Positions 35,701-48,911 of a stretch of 64,000 nt of DNA are shown here, in pieces. The position numbers and the translations under genes were made by a program. Origin of the DNA: Rhinopomastus cyanomelas. Its lineage: Eukaryota; Chordata; Aves; Bucerotiformes; Rhinopomastidae. Under the pieces are notes generated by a model. The model saw only the letters and a list, made by a program, of their open reading frames with translations, was not told the origin of the DNA and made no database searches. Location: NCBI GenBank assembly GCA_013400115.1, contig VXBP01004389.1:62001-126000 (forward strand), written 5' to 3'. Every line of letters starts with the position of its first letter. Positions within the stretch are counted from its first letter, which is position 1.

Positions 35701-38700
35701 ATGGCGAGCTACGTGCAGCTCAACACTGGCGCCAAGATGCCCATCCTGGGGCTGGGCACGTGGAAGGTAACGGGACAGGGGGCGGGTGGCCAAGTAGGAC
35801 CCGGCTGGGGTAGGGCTGGAGGCCTCTCGGCGGAGCTAAACACGCCCCGGCTGGCGGCTGTTGAGGCCCTGTGCAGGGAGAGGGAGAGCAGGAGGGCCTT
35901 GGCTCGGCTCTGGGGAACGTTCTCGGTGTTTGGGCCTCGGCCCCGCAGAGCTGTCGGGCTGCGCCCAGCCTGTGTGTGAGGCGATGGGAGCGCTGGTGGC
36001 TGCCGTTAGGCTCTGGGCCTGCGCTCGGGGTGTAAACAGACACAGGAGTGATGCAGGAAACACGAGGGGTCTCTGCTATGCTTGTCGGTGTCTCGTGTTG
36101 TGTTTGGGGGGCATTACTTTGGGATAGGTGGCTTTCATAGTTTTGTCCTGCTAGGAGAAATGTCTTTTAATGTAAGTGTATAGGTATTGATTAGAGCTTT
36201 TTGGTTGTTCCTGCTTTTAGTCCCCACCAGGGAAAGTAACAGCTGCAGTGATGGCTGCAATTGATGCTGGCTACCGTCACTTTGATTGTGCCTACGTATA
36301 CCAAAATGAAAATGAAGTTGGGGATGGGATCCAGCAAAAAATCAAGGAAGGCGCTGTGAAGCGAGAGGACCTCTTCGTTGTCAGTAAGGTATGGATCTGG
36401 GGCGTACAATCCCAGGAGAAACCTGTGCTTTTTGTAGTTAACCCCGTTTTTCACTGTGATGCTGTGTGGTGCAACATGAGACAGCTGAGAACACCACTTA
36501 GCCCCTGAGCTTCCTACTTGCACTCATCCGTACGGATGATTGTGCAGGTTATGCGCATGGATGATACTTTAAACTTCATAGCATGAAGTTATGTTGTCCT
36601 CTTTCATGCAGCAGGTGGCTTTGTAATGAAGTCTTAATGAAATCAGGCTATTTCTGTTGTCTGTAAGGGCACCATTCATCATGTGTCCGGCTGCTGCACG
36701 TATTGCACTCAGTATCACAGGCCAGCCCTGCTTACAGAGCAAGCCCTGTCTGAAGATCAGCAGGATGATGCAGTTCCACGCTGCCTTTCAAAGCAGACGG
36801 GCAGTCTTTGAACAGACTGGAAGGGTTCCAGGAGTGTTAATTCAGCAGGTCGCATTGTGCCGTGTGTTTTTGTCTCTAGCTGTGGTGCACGTTTCACGAG
36901 AAGTCTCTGGTGAAGGGAGCCTGTCAGAAGACTCTTGCAGCTCTGAAACTGGATTACCTGGATCTCTATCTCATCCACTGGCCTGTTGGATTTAAGGTAC
37001 AGTAACGGCAATGCCCTTGACTTCTTCCTGTTGTGACTGGCAGTTCTGAAGAGTTTCATGGCCCAGCAATTGCTTCTGTTACACAGATCGTGTATCTGTT
37101 GTGTACCAACTCAACAGATGTAGAGCTGTGCACCGGCAGCTCTGCTTTGCTCTGGCTGTGTGAGTCAGGCTCTTGATCCCTACCGCAGAGGTTCCTGCGT
37201 GCACAGCATCCTCTCCCCTTGTGATTGTGGAAGAGACAAACCTTGAACTAGAGGGGGGTTTCCCTGCTGCAAGCTGCTGCCTTTTTGAGTACTGCCTATG
37301 TGTTGTCTTTGACAAATCCAGATGACTCGTAACTGACAACAACACGGCTCCCCCTTTACGGGGAGGAGTGTGGTGCTTCACTGCCTGGCATCTTTGCATC
37401 TTGCTGAGTTGCAGGACAAAGAACTCTTTCTGTCCTCCATGTCTGTCTTTAATCACTGAGTCCTTTAACACAGCACAGATTGGGCTGACCTTTGCTGTAG
37501 GAGCCTTAGTGTTCCACAGACCTTGGATTTCAAAAGGTGCAAATGTTAGTTCTTAACTCTTACTGCACGCAAAGGAACTGATGCTTTGGTTTGACTATTT
37601 CTGAGTTTAGTCTTTTTGTTAGAGCCTGATCAAAATCTTCTTGTTGATTCCAAGCAACTGTTTCTCTTAGCATTTATGTCTTTGCAATTGGTCTAATATG
37701 GACAGAACTATACAAGTGAAAATATGCTGTAAGAATGTAGAAATATAGAACACAAGCAGTTTGAATGAAGGTGACACCTGGCCTGTAGTCCCAGCTGGGA
37801 CACAGGCTCTTTTAGCTTTCCCTATGCCGGCAACTTAAACACTAAGCAAGACTTGTTAGCAGAATTCATCCAGTATAGACTGGGCATGTTCTAGAACCTA
37901 AGTCAGTCTTTACTCATTTTAATAGAGAACTCCATGTCTACTAAAGAGCTGTGTATTTTTTAATAGAGGAAATAAGCTTGTAAACTGGCTATAACTCTCC
38001 ACTTGTGGCATCGTGGCATTTTGAGCCTACAGAGGATATTGTGCCCAGCAGAAGTACCTGCCCTTATGGGACTGCTTGTGGGCAAAATTGCCATAATCCC
38101 ATGTGGAAGCAAAAGAAGTTGCTGGAGAATGTAGATAAAGAGTATCAGTATTGCCTAATAAATACGTAGATAGTAAGTGTTGGTGTAACTGCAGTGTGAG
38201 TGTGTAGTCACGAATCTACAGCTAAGGTTAACCTGACGTCTTACCAGAGTGTTTCAAGCTTATGTCTGTTTTTCTCTCCAACAGGCAGGAGAGGAGCTGT
38301 TTCCCACAGATGACAAAGGCATGTCAATACCCAGCAACACAGATATTCTGCAGACGTGGGAGGTAAGTCCAGGCACAGCAAGAGGATGCTTTGTGTCCTC
38401 AGCATGTTTCCAGTACCTTCAGCAGTCTTTGTCTGTGGAACTGATTGGAAGAACTCACTGGTGCAATTGTGGATTGTTGGGTATTGTTTTCCACTTCCAA
38501 CTTTTGAGCCTTGCAGTGGCAGATTTGCCCCAAATATACTGATGCTTTGTTTTATTTGTTTGTTTGTTTTTCCCCTCAAAACTTCAACCCTGAAAATCTG
38601 AATGCCTGTTGTGCGCTTCTAGCGAGATAAATAAGCTAGATGAGAAAGAGTGTGTTGTTCAGGCCCTGTTCTTGTATACAGGTTGCTGACTTTGCACTTC

Positions 38701-41700
38701 TTTCTACTAGGGCATGGAAGAGCTGGTGGATGCTGGTCTGGTAAAAGCCATCGGTATTTCCAACTTCAACCATGAGCAGATTGAACGGATCTTGAACAAG
38801 TCGGGACTGAAGTACAAGCCTGCAAATAACCAGGTAAGCTGTTAAGTGACAGCAGACAACTGTTTGGGTGGTGGAGGGGTTTGTTCTGTAGATAGGTTTT
38901 GTTTGGGTATTTATTTGTAGGTGGTTTGTTTTGGTTGTATTGTAAGGAATTGCCAAGATCTTACAATGAAGTGGGATTATAGAAAAGCGAGGGTGGAGTA
39001 CACAGCACATTCCCCCCATCCCACCTCTTAAGTACTTCTGGATGCACAGGGTGTTGTGTTTCTAGGGATTTTTGGCACTGCTGCTTGGAAATACGGCAAG
39101 CAGAAGCTTCAGAGTACTTGGAGGGTGCGGTGGGTGGGGGACACTTGTGTGAGCTTTAAGAACTTGCTTCAAGTTGCATATATATGCAAGACCTAACATG
39201 GTTTGACCTTTGTGCAACTTTTCTGCAGAAAAGTCAGTTCCTGTTGCTGATGACTGAGGGAACTGAGCAGGAACGTGCTTTATGGACTGCTTACAGATTC
39301 AGTGAGGATAAGGAGGAAAGAGGAAGTGGAGTTGGCCAAAAAGTAGGCCACAGAGTAGAAACATGGCAGGACACATTTGGAGATAATCTGCTGTAGTTCA
39401 CTGGTCTTATAAAGCTGTGCACTTTCTAAAGTCCTTGTAGTTGGGTGCCCAAAAACTGAAGGTGGCACTTGACCTGTGGCCTCACCTGTGCTGAGTGCAG
39501 GGAGACAATAGCTGCTCTGCTGCTGCTGGCCATGCTGTTTGTGACCCAAGTGCAGGACCTGGCACTTGACCTTGTTGAACCTCATTCATGACAGTCTGTA
39601 GTCTTTCTTCTACCAAGGGGGCTAGGAAGGGAGAAAACTGGATAGTGGTATAAAGTTGGTCTGAAGAGTGCTAAGCAGAGGCAGATTATAGCTTCCCACA
39701 GTTCACTCTGTTCCTGCTGCCAGGGGTCACCAGTAACCCGTGTTCAGTTCAGCCTGCTATGGCCCCCAGGCAATTTCTAGCACAGTTACTTTGCAGGTGG
39801 TTGGGCTCAAGCCTGTTACTGCCAGGGGCTTTTCCTTTCCAGGTGCAGGGCTGTTGTGTGCAGCCTTGCTGCCTTTAATAAGGTTTTTACTGGCGTGTTC
39901 TTCCTGCTTGAGTGGCTTCCTCTGAGCTGGCAGACCCACCCTCGAGTGTGTCTGCTTCTCCTTCCCGAGTTTAGCATCACCTGCAGACCTGACAAGATGA
40001 GTCTGATGCAAGTGTACGTCCTGGACAGGTCCTGGGGGCAGCCCTTTACGAAGCCCTATCTAGACTTGTTCTCCATGGCTGTGGGATTTGGAGAACTGCA
40101 GTTTCATTGCTGATACCTCATTATAAGTAGTGGCTAATCTGTTGTGGTAACTTTTTCTGTCCAAGAAATAGCCAGTAGGAGTGTTCTCTGCACTTCTGTT
40201 CATCATAAAACTGAAACACTCTGAGAAGTGCCAAGTCCTTTACTGTGCACTTTCATTATCAGTCTGATGTACTTCTGTGATGCTTAGTGACACCTTTTCA
40301 ACATCTGGCACACCTCATTGCCACCATCACTGTACTCTGGTTGATAATTACCCTTGTCCTTGCACAGGGGACACTGACCTTCTAGATCTCAAACTTGCAA
40401 ATGTTTCCAAACTTTGATTACTGTAAGTTAAGCTCGAAGCAGTGGATCTGTGGTTTCTGTCCTTCAAAACATAAATACTGCTGCAGAAATGCTTCCAAGC
40501 CTGGAAGTTTGTTACCAGTGGTTACCAGTTAGCCTGTCAACGCTTCCTGCAAGCGCTTTGTCTGTGCAGATACCAAATGTGGGGGATTACTGGGGTATTA
40601 CTGGTTTAATGCCATCAGTGTGCATGTTGGTTTTGTTTGGGGTGAAATGTTAACTCTGCGTGGTAACTGTCACGGCCGTGTTAGTCCTTGGATTGCTAAC
40701 TGCAAGGGGAGATACTACAAGTAGTAGAAAGGGGTTGGGGACAAGAAGAAAACAAAGGCTGCCTGATAGCACAGACCAGAAGAACAAAAGTCAGTCATTT
40801 GATTAAAAACATGGAAGGTGTTAGAAGTGAAATAGCCATTGATCTTGACACTCTTGTATTGGCAGATTGAGTGTCATCCATACCTCACCCAGGAGAAGCT
40901 GATCAAGTACTGTCAATCCAAAGGGATTGCTGTGACTGCATACAGTCCTCTTGGCTCTCCTGACAGACCATGGTAAGAGTGCTTTGCAGTGTGCCAGGGA
41001 GCTGGCATGGATTGTGCTTGAAACGTTGAGGCTACAAGTGCACCATTAATCATTCATCTAGGTAACGAATTCCTGTTGCTGAGCTGGGTCTATGAAGATT
41101 TCTTGCTACTGATCATCTTTTCTTTGTGTAGGGCTAAGCCAGAGGATCCCTCTCTTCTGGATGACCCCAAGATCAAAGAGATTGCAGCCAGGCACAACAA
41201 AACCCCAGCACAGGTATGTAGGTGCTGGGCAGTGGTACTTTCTCCCGTAGCACAGCTTAAAGGATGGCTAATGACAGTGTGGAGGACAGGGTGACTTTTC
41301 CTTCCCTGTCACTGGTGGTCCTCCTCTGTGGCGTTAAGGAGCAGTGCAGGTTTGCTTACTGTGTGGCCTGAAGCATCTGCAGATGTCCTGCTTCAGTCTT
41401 TCCACCTGAAGTTCTGTTACAGAGAAGTGACTGCTTGTAGAGCCTACTAAATAGAATTGCAGGTGAGACGGACAGTAACTGCATCCTTAAACTGGAGGTG
41501 GAAGGAGGAAGAAGCCCTGTGTAGGGTCCCACCACTTCTTTATTTGTACTTAGATAGCTGTATTCTAAGGAGCACTTGAACTGCAGCACTGCAGGATAGG
41601 GTGAATTCTGCTAAATTGTACAGTTTATGGGACAACTTTGTGTTGAGGCTCTGTCCTTGTCTCTGAGTGAAATGCTTCTTGCAGGTTCTGATTCGGTTCC

Positions 41701-43052
41701 ACATCCAGAGAAATGTGATTGTGATTCCCAAGTCTGTCACGCCACAGCGCATTGCGGAGAACTTCAAGGTGAGTCATGAGGAGAGGCCTGGGTGCATGGC
41801 ATGTTAAAGGTTCACGTGCCTTCCCCCTGCACAGCAAGCAGTCATCAGTCTTGTCTCTCCCTTTCCCATGCTCTCATCAGGTGAGAGGGCTGGGCTTTTT
41901 TCCCCTGTGTTCACCTACAGGTTGTTGACAGCTAAACTTAAGGCTACAGGAACAAACACAGCTTTTGAAAGTACTGTGCTGATAATTTCAGCAGTGACAT
42001 TCGAGACTTCTCTCTCTAACTTCTCCCTGCTTAACTGCCCTCCCAGCTCTAGTGGAGTCTTGGAAACCTAGAGAGCTGTCTTCTGCCTTTGCACTCCTTC
42101 ACAAAGTATTCATTGCATCTAATAAGTACTCCTGTGCTGGGCATTTGTTTTTAATTTTGTGAATTATTTTTTCTCTTACAATCTGTCTTGTTGAAAGAGG
42201 TGAATTCCAGCTGTTTCTCTTGTTAGGTATTTGACTTTGAACTGACTAAAGAGGAGATGGCAACTATTCTCAGCTTTAATAGAAACTGGAGAGTTTGTGC
42301 AATGAGCACGTAAGTAGCACTGGTATTTCATTTCAAGCTGCTATCAGTATGGCACAGTTCCAGTGCGTGAGGAAACAGGCTTGGTTAAAATTCAGGATGT
42401 GCAAACTCAACTTCCAGAGGATTCTTACTGAATAAGAAAGGTGTGAGATCTTCATGTTATGGAAGAAATCATGATGGGCTTAAATCAGACAATGAACAAT
42501 TTCCAGTTGTGTCAGATTTCTTTTGTAATTAGAATTGCAGTAGGAGGCTTATCACATATTTTCCCCCTGTTTTGTAGAAATGAGAATGATGCAGACACAG
42601 TCTTAATTCTGACTGTGGTGTTGTCTTTGTGCTGTGACCCTTAGGTATATTGTGTACACTGACTGTATATTGTTCAGGAGTGGCTGGGGAGGTGGGTAAA
42701 AACCTAAAGTACTATGAAGATGTGTGTCCCTGAAGCCTGGTGTGGAATCTGAGAGACTGCTGAGGTGCTTTTCCTGGCACTAAACAGTGAACTCTTGGAT
42801 TAGTTGTCTCCAAAGCAGCCAGGCCATGTAGTCTGAAGTGCTCAGAGCACAAGCAACAGAAGGCACTCGGAGTCTGTGTTTACAAATGCCACGTGTCACC
42901 AGGGAACAGAAGCTGGCTGAGCTTCTCCCTTGGAGGCTCCTAGCAGTGGTTACAGCTGCACCTAGTGTCTTCCAGGCATGAGATAACACCTTGTTTTTTA
43001 TTTCTTCAGGTGCAAAACTCACAAGGAATACCCTTTCAACGCAGAGTACTGA
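35701..43052 (+). CDS. AKR1B10: Aldo-keto reductase family 1 member B, copy 2 (AKR1B10-like), ten exons
   Basis: Exons are 35701-35766, 36221-36388, 36880-36996, 38285-38362, 38711-38833, 40866-40972, 41132-41213, 41685-41768, 42227-42309 and 43010-43052. They give 316 aa, the same length as human AKR1B10, with identical exon phases. The product is a cytosolic NADPH-dependent reductase of aldehydes and ketones. The catalytic Asp44, Tyr49, Lys78 and His111 are present, and so are the aldose-reductase pocket aromatics (human AKR1B1 numbering Trp20, Trp79, Trp111, Phe122, Trp219, Trp295) and Cys298. The cofactor motif IPKSVTPQRI is intact, followed by AENF. Every junction is GT/AG. The start codon follows a TATA-like box and has a good context (GCCATGG). 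This is the conservative, presumably ancestral-like copy. Whether it should be named AKR1B10, AKR1B1-like or otherwise needs a phylogeny. Confidence 0.96.
39470..40030 (-). mobile_element. CR1 fragments in intron 5 of AKR1B copy 2
   Basis: Plus-strand blocks CCCAAGTGCAGGACCTGGCA, CTTGACCTTGTTGAACCTCAT and CTGCCAGGGGCTTTTCCTTT, then TTTAGCATCACCTGCAGACC, are reverse complements of CR1. The order suggests one old, rearranged or composite insertion. It explains why this intron (2.0 kb) is much longer than its copy 1 counterpart (514 bases). Confidence 0.75.
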
Positions 43053-43621
43053 AGAGTGTTGCCTGTCTCTCTCCAGCTTTTCAGATACACTTCTGCTGTG
43101 GCCTCTGAGCTGTCCAAGTAGCTTTCTCACTGCATCAGACCCTATTTTATCTTTTCCTTTTTCTTCCACAAAGATGCAGCATATGTATCCAGTGACCCTG
43201 CGTTGTTTTTCCTTCTTGGAAGAAGGAAATGCTAAAGTGCTTCTGAAGATTACACTGTGGGGACTAGCAGATTTCTCCTTTTGCCAAACTACATGTCTGG
43301 AGTTTGTAAGCAGAAAACATTCTGGAAGTTTGAACAAGCAGTCACTTTTATTTTGGAATACTGTGAACTGGAGCTAGGGAGTGACTGTTGTTGTCTGGAA
43401 GGACCAGGTTATTGGCAGATTTTGCATAATTAATGAGGTCTGCTCTTTTTGCTGATTACCTTTGGGTTTGGTTTTGGTTGGTTGTTGTGGGTTTTTTAAC
43501 ACTCCATGCTCTTTTTTTCCTCTAATTGGATGTACACGTTGATTTGAGAGTATCTATACAGATAGCTTCTTGAGAAGTGTATAGGTCCTGGTTTCTTGAT
43601 ATCAAAGCTGGTTTTGCTTAT

Positions 43622-43627
43622 AATAAA
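43622..43627 (+). terminator. Poly(A) signal of AKR1B copy 2
   Basis: AATAAA lies 570 bases after the stop codon at 43,050-43,052. It is the first canonical signal downstream and is followed by T/GT-rich sequence (ACTGTGTGTAATGG). Confidence 0.7.
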
Positions 43628-43649
43628 GTATAGTTTAATTACTGTGTGT

Positions 43650-46600
43650 AATGGGATGGTTATTTCAGCAATAATCTAATGGTAGTAATGCTGGAGTAGC
43701 TGTATCATATCAGCTGTCTCTAGAGATTATATAAAAGCAAGGATAATGACTGTGCCCCAAAGAATCATTTGCCTTTGCTGTTCAACTTGCATGTATGATC
43801 TGCTGGCTGTCTGCTGTTCTCCTGAAAACACGTATGTAGAGGAGTCTGAGGAACTTGTGGCTGTGGATGCATGATGTAGTGACCTGAGGCCACTGCTGAG
43901 TCTACCTGACTCTCTGTAAAATGAGCTGCTTTGACACGTCTGTGAGCTAATACATGGTGATGTTTAAATCAGTCTGTATGTGACTCCAGTGGATGTGCAC
44001 TTTGGTTAGTAGAAAACTTTATTCTGTTGGAGCCACAAAGCCCTTGCAGCTTTCTGTGAGGATTATTTTAGTAAGCAGTAGCAAATTTGCCCTTTCCAGG
44101 CAGGCAGCACGTGTTGTGGGCAAGAATTCTGCAGCAGGGATGGCTTGTTCTGTAGTACTGATGAAGTACTAAGGAGTCCTAATACAGCATACTATTTTTA
44201 ACTGACCATTCTATTGAGAAAATAATGTGTTCATCTGAAGTGTTTAAATCTTTCTGTTGGTGCTGAGGCCAGAATTTACATGTGTCATGTCCTGGGTCAG
44301 AAGAATTCACTGACAAGGAATAAATTGGAATAAATTACAAGACTGAGTTATGTTACAGCACAAGGAGGGAGATGAGAATCCGTGTCTGACTCCTAAGTAT
44401 TCTTCTCTAAGAAGAGTCCTAACACATGTATCATCATAAGGTTAAATTCTGGGCTTAAATACAGAAGGCTTCACTTCTGCAAGTGTTTTCATATAGCTCT
44501 AATGTGATAAATAAAAGCCCAGAGGAATAGAAACCAGTCAGAACAGCTGATGCTTTTAGGTTGGTCTGAGCTGTGACAGAAAACTGTCTGAGGCAATGTT
44601 GACTTGCTCAGAAATAATGTTTTTATGAGGAGTGTGTCCTGGCAGGAAGTGACACTGAGGGTCAGGGTTTCAGAAATAGTACATTCTGCCAGTTGTCCCT
44701 GGTTCTGTCACTGTAACTTCATTATAAGTTCGTGCCTGAAACTTTCCACGCAAAGAGTAGGAATTTTACTGGAGAAGGCTTTCAGACAGACTGCTCTGCA
44801 GCAGGAGGAAGGCCAGCCAGCACGCAGGGTGGAGTGGTATTGTAACAGGATCTCTCTATATTTTGATGGATCGCTTGGCAGGAAGGGGTTTGGGAAGGGT
44901 CATTCTGGGACACAGTGCAGCACTTAACCCACAGAGAGCTTGGGTGCTTGCTAGAATAGGGACGAGAAGCACCTAAGCAAAGGGGCAACGGTGTGTAAGC
45001 TTGAACAGAAAGACTGTTGTCACAAAGGATGAGGAACAGGGAGTGATAGAGAAAGCTGTCACACGTAATGAGTTTGGATTGCTTCTTCAGCATCAGGTGT
45101 AATTAAATAAGGCTGAGGCAGAGGAAGAGCCAGCCTGCTAGAGCGCAGGCAAGTACTCGTTTCATCTAGGTTGATCTGGGGATTGTTACAGTAAAATAAA
45201 TGGCTGCTGCACCTCTGTGTTTGTGCCCCCCTCTCTCTCTCTGCAAGGGCAGAGATTTAACTTTAATCTCCTAAAAGGTAAAGTGGAAAGATCAAAGAAT
45301 TAGATGTCCGGAGCTCAGCATTCCTGCCAGCTGAGCTCTTCCTGCTAAAAGTGTTCACAGCATTTGTTTTTGTACTGAGCTGTTGGATCTCTGGGTTTCT
45401 GATCAAAGAAGCTTTTAAGGACAAATACAGTATTGTAGCTCTTCCAGTGAAAAGTGGTTGTTTTTTGTTTTGTGTTTCTGATTTAAGAACTTGCAGTTCA
45501 GCTCCACCTTGCTGGTCTCTCTTAGCAGACTTTCTCAGGACTCTGCTGCAGCAGTGAAGCTAGACACCCCGGAAGATGAGTCCAGCCCACAGGACAGGTC
45601 AAGAGCAGGAGACAGAAAATCCATGTTTTCAGGAAAGGCAGAATTGGTACTTCAAGCTTGTTTGACTTCCAGCTGTGCAGTCAGTGCTTCAAGTGACAGC
45701 AGATTAACGGGCCTCTCTTTCTATGTCAAGAGAAAATGGCTCTTAGAGAACAGATCCTCTTGTAAGGGAAAACAGAAGACTAAATGGAGAAGGCAAGAGT
45801 CTGTTTGGAGAATTTAGGGGTAGGAGAGAACACAAGAGGCAGCCTGAATTAGAGTCTTGCCGATTGCAGGTGTGACACCAAGTACAGGATGTGTCAGGTT
45901 GCAGTTGATTTCAATTTTGGAGAAATTTCTGAGACTGGAACATCAGCACACAGGCCTCCCTGGCTGGAGTAACTTTGTGTGTGATGGTCTGTGAGTTGTC
46001 CTTTGTCCCTGACTGGGGAAGGCAGGATTTCTTCTTCCTGAGCTCATGAAGCTGCTGAGCCTGACACAACTGCCGTGCGTGTGACATGCATTTGTGCAGA
46101 GCTGTGCAATTCCTATTCCTTCCTATTCATGGGGCATAGGAAGCTACAGTATTCCAGCTGGGAGAAGCAAGTCCTGTATTTGGAGTTTTGACTGTTCAAG
46201 AGATGACTAGAAATCTGGAGTCTGCTGCTTAACTGGGGTACAGAAAAATAGATTTAGGGCAACCAATGTTATAACGCTCCTCACGTTTGCCATCTAGAAA
46301 CTCTGTCAGTAACTATTTGGCACCTCTGCCTTCATCACTTTTAAGTACAGAACTCTGTTTTCTTCCAGTAGGACCCTGCTTATTCAAACTCAGATGTAAC
46401 TCCTTAAAACCTATCATCACAGGCTGCTGTGATTGCTGTGAGGCAGCTGGAAGGGCACCTTGTCTTTAAGCCATGTGGCTGCAGCTCTCCTACAAAACAG
46501 AAAGGTGCTTAATTCCTCAGTAACTGACATCGTGCAGATTTTTCTCCTTGTACCTTTGCTGAAGTCTCTGCAGTTTGAAAAAGATCTATTGTCTCTCAAA

Positions 46601-48790
46601 TAAATGCACAATCTCTGGCTCCTATCTTGTTTTGAATTTTTTAGTATTATATGGCTGCTGTGATCATCTAGAACTGGCTTCCTGCCTCCTGTGGTCTATA
46701 AACATCCTGTAAATAACTTCAGGTCTGATAGCTGTGATTAAGTTGGAATGTTGTTAGAGAATTCCCATGAAGTAGACAGTATTCTAAGATGGGCTGTATA
46801 CCACAGCTCCTCCAGTCTTGCTTCTCCTGCTGTAGATTGACAGCCTGACCACAATCTGAATCCTGGAAGCAGAGCACCTTGCCCATGGCTCATTTTTTTG
46901 CACATGGTGGCTGCAATGATATCCTGCAACTGGAACTGGCACATTCCAGGGGGCAGAAGGGGAGTCCCTGTGACAGGCACCTTGCTGTCCACACCACTGC
47001 AGTGTAGCTGCTTGGTGGCAGCTGCTTGGATATCTTCCTTCAGGAAACTTGCTGTAGGAAATCCAGTTTGACAAAATTGATTTGAGATTTCTGTGGCACC
47101 TGTTACTCAAGAGTCCTGCAAAAGTTTGAAGTAGCTCAAAGATACGTCATCACTTCCTTTATAAACTTAAAAACCTCAACTACAAAGAGAATCAGCTGGA
47201 AAAGGATATCCATGAAGTGTGTACCCTAGGCCTGACCCTCAATTACACAAGCGTCCTTCCTCTCTGCAGGCAGTGCTGATGCACATTGTTCTTCTGGGCT
47301 GGGAGAGCCTAACAGGAGTTCTGAGCTGTGTGTTAAGAGTGCAAGAGCAAGAAGTCTTGATTAGCAGAGACCTCGTTTAGAACCCCAGCAGATGCACGGG
47401 CTGCAGGTGTGCTGCCTTTTCCTAACCAGAGGAAACACCACAGTGAGATCCTTTGAGTCAAAACACAAGCAGTACGAGAGCGTGAAAATCTACTGGTGGC
47501 ACCTGTGAAGCTGCCCAGATCTGCTGTTTGTTAAATAAGACAGCTGCCAAACAAAATAACTCCTTTGTGTCTCCTTCATTAGACTTTGGATTTGCTGGGG
47601 GAGGCTCCCAGTTGTAAGGGCAGCCTTTCTACTGATAAAGGCAGTATTTATATGCTCTTGGAGGTATCATAAACCAAACCTACGAATCAGTTTATTAGTT
47701 TTCAGCAGTTCATAAATAGGAAACCTCATGAATAAAACTGCTCCCAAAACCTTCACTCTGAAATTGCTGAACTAAGACTCCAGCAGCATGTCTCCAAGAT
47801 TTTCTGGGGTTATGTGGGTTGTCTTATGTTAACAACTGAAGAGTAGTGGGTGTTTTGGCCTCTTTGTCCAAAATTGCAATGGCCACGAGAATCTAAATGT
47901 CTCCAAAATTTGATAGGATTTATATTTATTACAAAGACTGCTCTTCACAATCCCAAAGATTTGGGTTTATTAGACTTCTTTAAGTATGGGTACCAAATGC
48001 TAAGAGAACATGTTATTTTGATACAACTGAGAGTTTTACTGCAAGAGCAGAGCAAACAGGTAAGACTGAGATAACTCTGACTGATAATGAGGGAAGCAAA
48101 TGCACACTTCCTTGGAGATGATGCTTCAGATTGCCTGCAAGCTGCCTTGCTTGTTGGTATCTTGCAATACCAACTCCCCTTGGATTGTGATTCAGTACCC
48201 ACTGAGTGCTAGAGGTTGCTTGAAACAACACCACACCATCCTGATCCCTGGAGTAGTTGAAGATGAAGATTATCTAAATTCATTTCATCCAGAAATGAAT
48301 GCTCCTTGTGGCATCTGCAAAAGACTGCGTTTAAAACGCTTGAAGGATACGGTCCTGCTGCTAAGAAAACTGGTTTTTCCCCCTGACAAAAGCTCTGCAG
48401 AGCTGAACCTGACCTGTAGTAAAAACACTAATCTGAGGAGGCTCAGTTTATGCAGGGCGGTGCAAGCTAACGCTCTGTAAGCTTTACATCCACCAGCGAC
48501 CTGACTCGCAGGAGAGAACCTCTCTTTTGTTCCCCTGTACTGGTAAACCACACTCTTGTGAAGTCCTAAGCCCACAGCATAGCCCTCAATAACTGGATAA
48601 CCCAGAATGAACCAGGCCTTCTGGTAGGTCTGCATCTAACCATGCTGTTACCTCGATGCTGCTTTGATAACGTTGGCAGAAATGCATAGGCACAGCTTTG
48701 CACTAAATTTACCACTTTCATTCTTAAAATGAAGTTTATTTACACTGTCCTTGTGTGAAGTAGCCAAAGAAAACAGAAAAAAAAAATTTG
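43650..48790. other. Intergenic region between AKR1B copy 2 and USP18
   Basis: This is the spacer between convergent genes. I searched it for a third AKR1B copy using the conserved exon 4, 6, 7 and 8 sequences and found none. One stretch near 46,735-47,065 on the minus strand looks coding-like and is listed separately. The rest is plain moderate-AT sequence. Confidence 0.6.
46735..47065 (-). pseudogene. Unidentified coding-like stretch, possible exon or retro-pseudogene
   Basis: One minus-strand frame stays open for about 110 codons. It reads ..FLKEDIQAAATKQLHCSGVD.., then ..TGTPLLPPGMCQFQLQDII.., with a protein-like residue balance, and ends at a stop at 46,737-46,739. I do not recognise the family. 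There is a pyrimidine run ending CTACAG just upstream (near 47,052), which could be an acceptor, but I found no partner exon. It could be a terminal exon, a decayed retrocopy or chance. Confidence 0.2.
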
Positions 48791-48792
48791 CC

Positions 48793-48855
48793 ACCCGGGG
48801 ATTGGACTAGATGATCTTTAAAAGGTCCCTTCCAATCCCTGATGATTCTATGGAG
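48793..48855 (+). mobile_element. CR1 3' tail
   Basis: GGATTGGACTAGATGATCTT, TAAAAGGTCCCTTCCAATCC, then TGATGATTCTATGG is an almost consensus CR1 3' end. Only the terminal 60 bases are present, a severe 5' truncation. Confidence 0.92.
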
Positions 48856-48911
48856 AAAACAAGCCAAACTGGTGCACATCAACCCGCCAGCTTCCAACAG
48901 ATAGAAGGTAC

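Noticed and set aside
47850..48074. Plus-strand frame ending at a perfect donor (AAACAG|GTAAGA) with a protein-like tail
   Set aside because: I found no acceptor, partner exon or recognisable family, and the minus strand reads a plausible acceptor over the same bases. One good donor is expected by chance.
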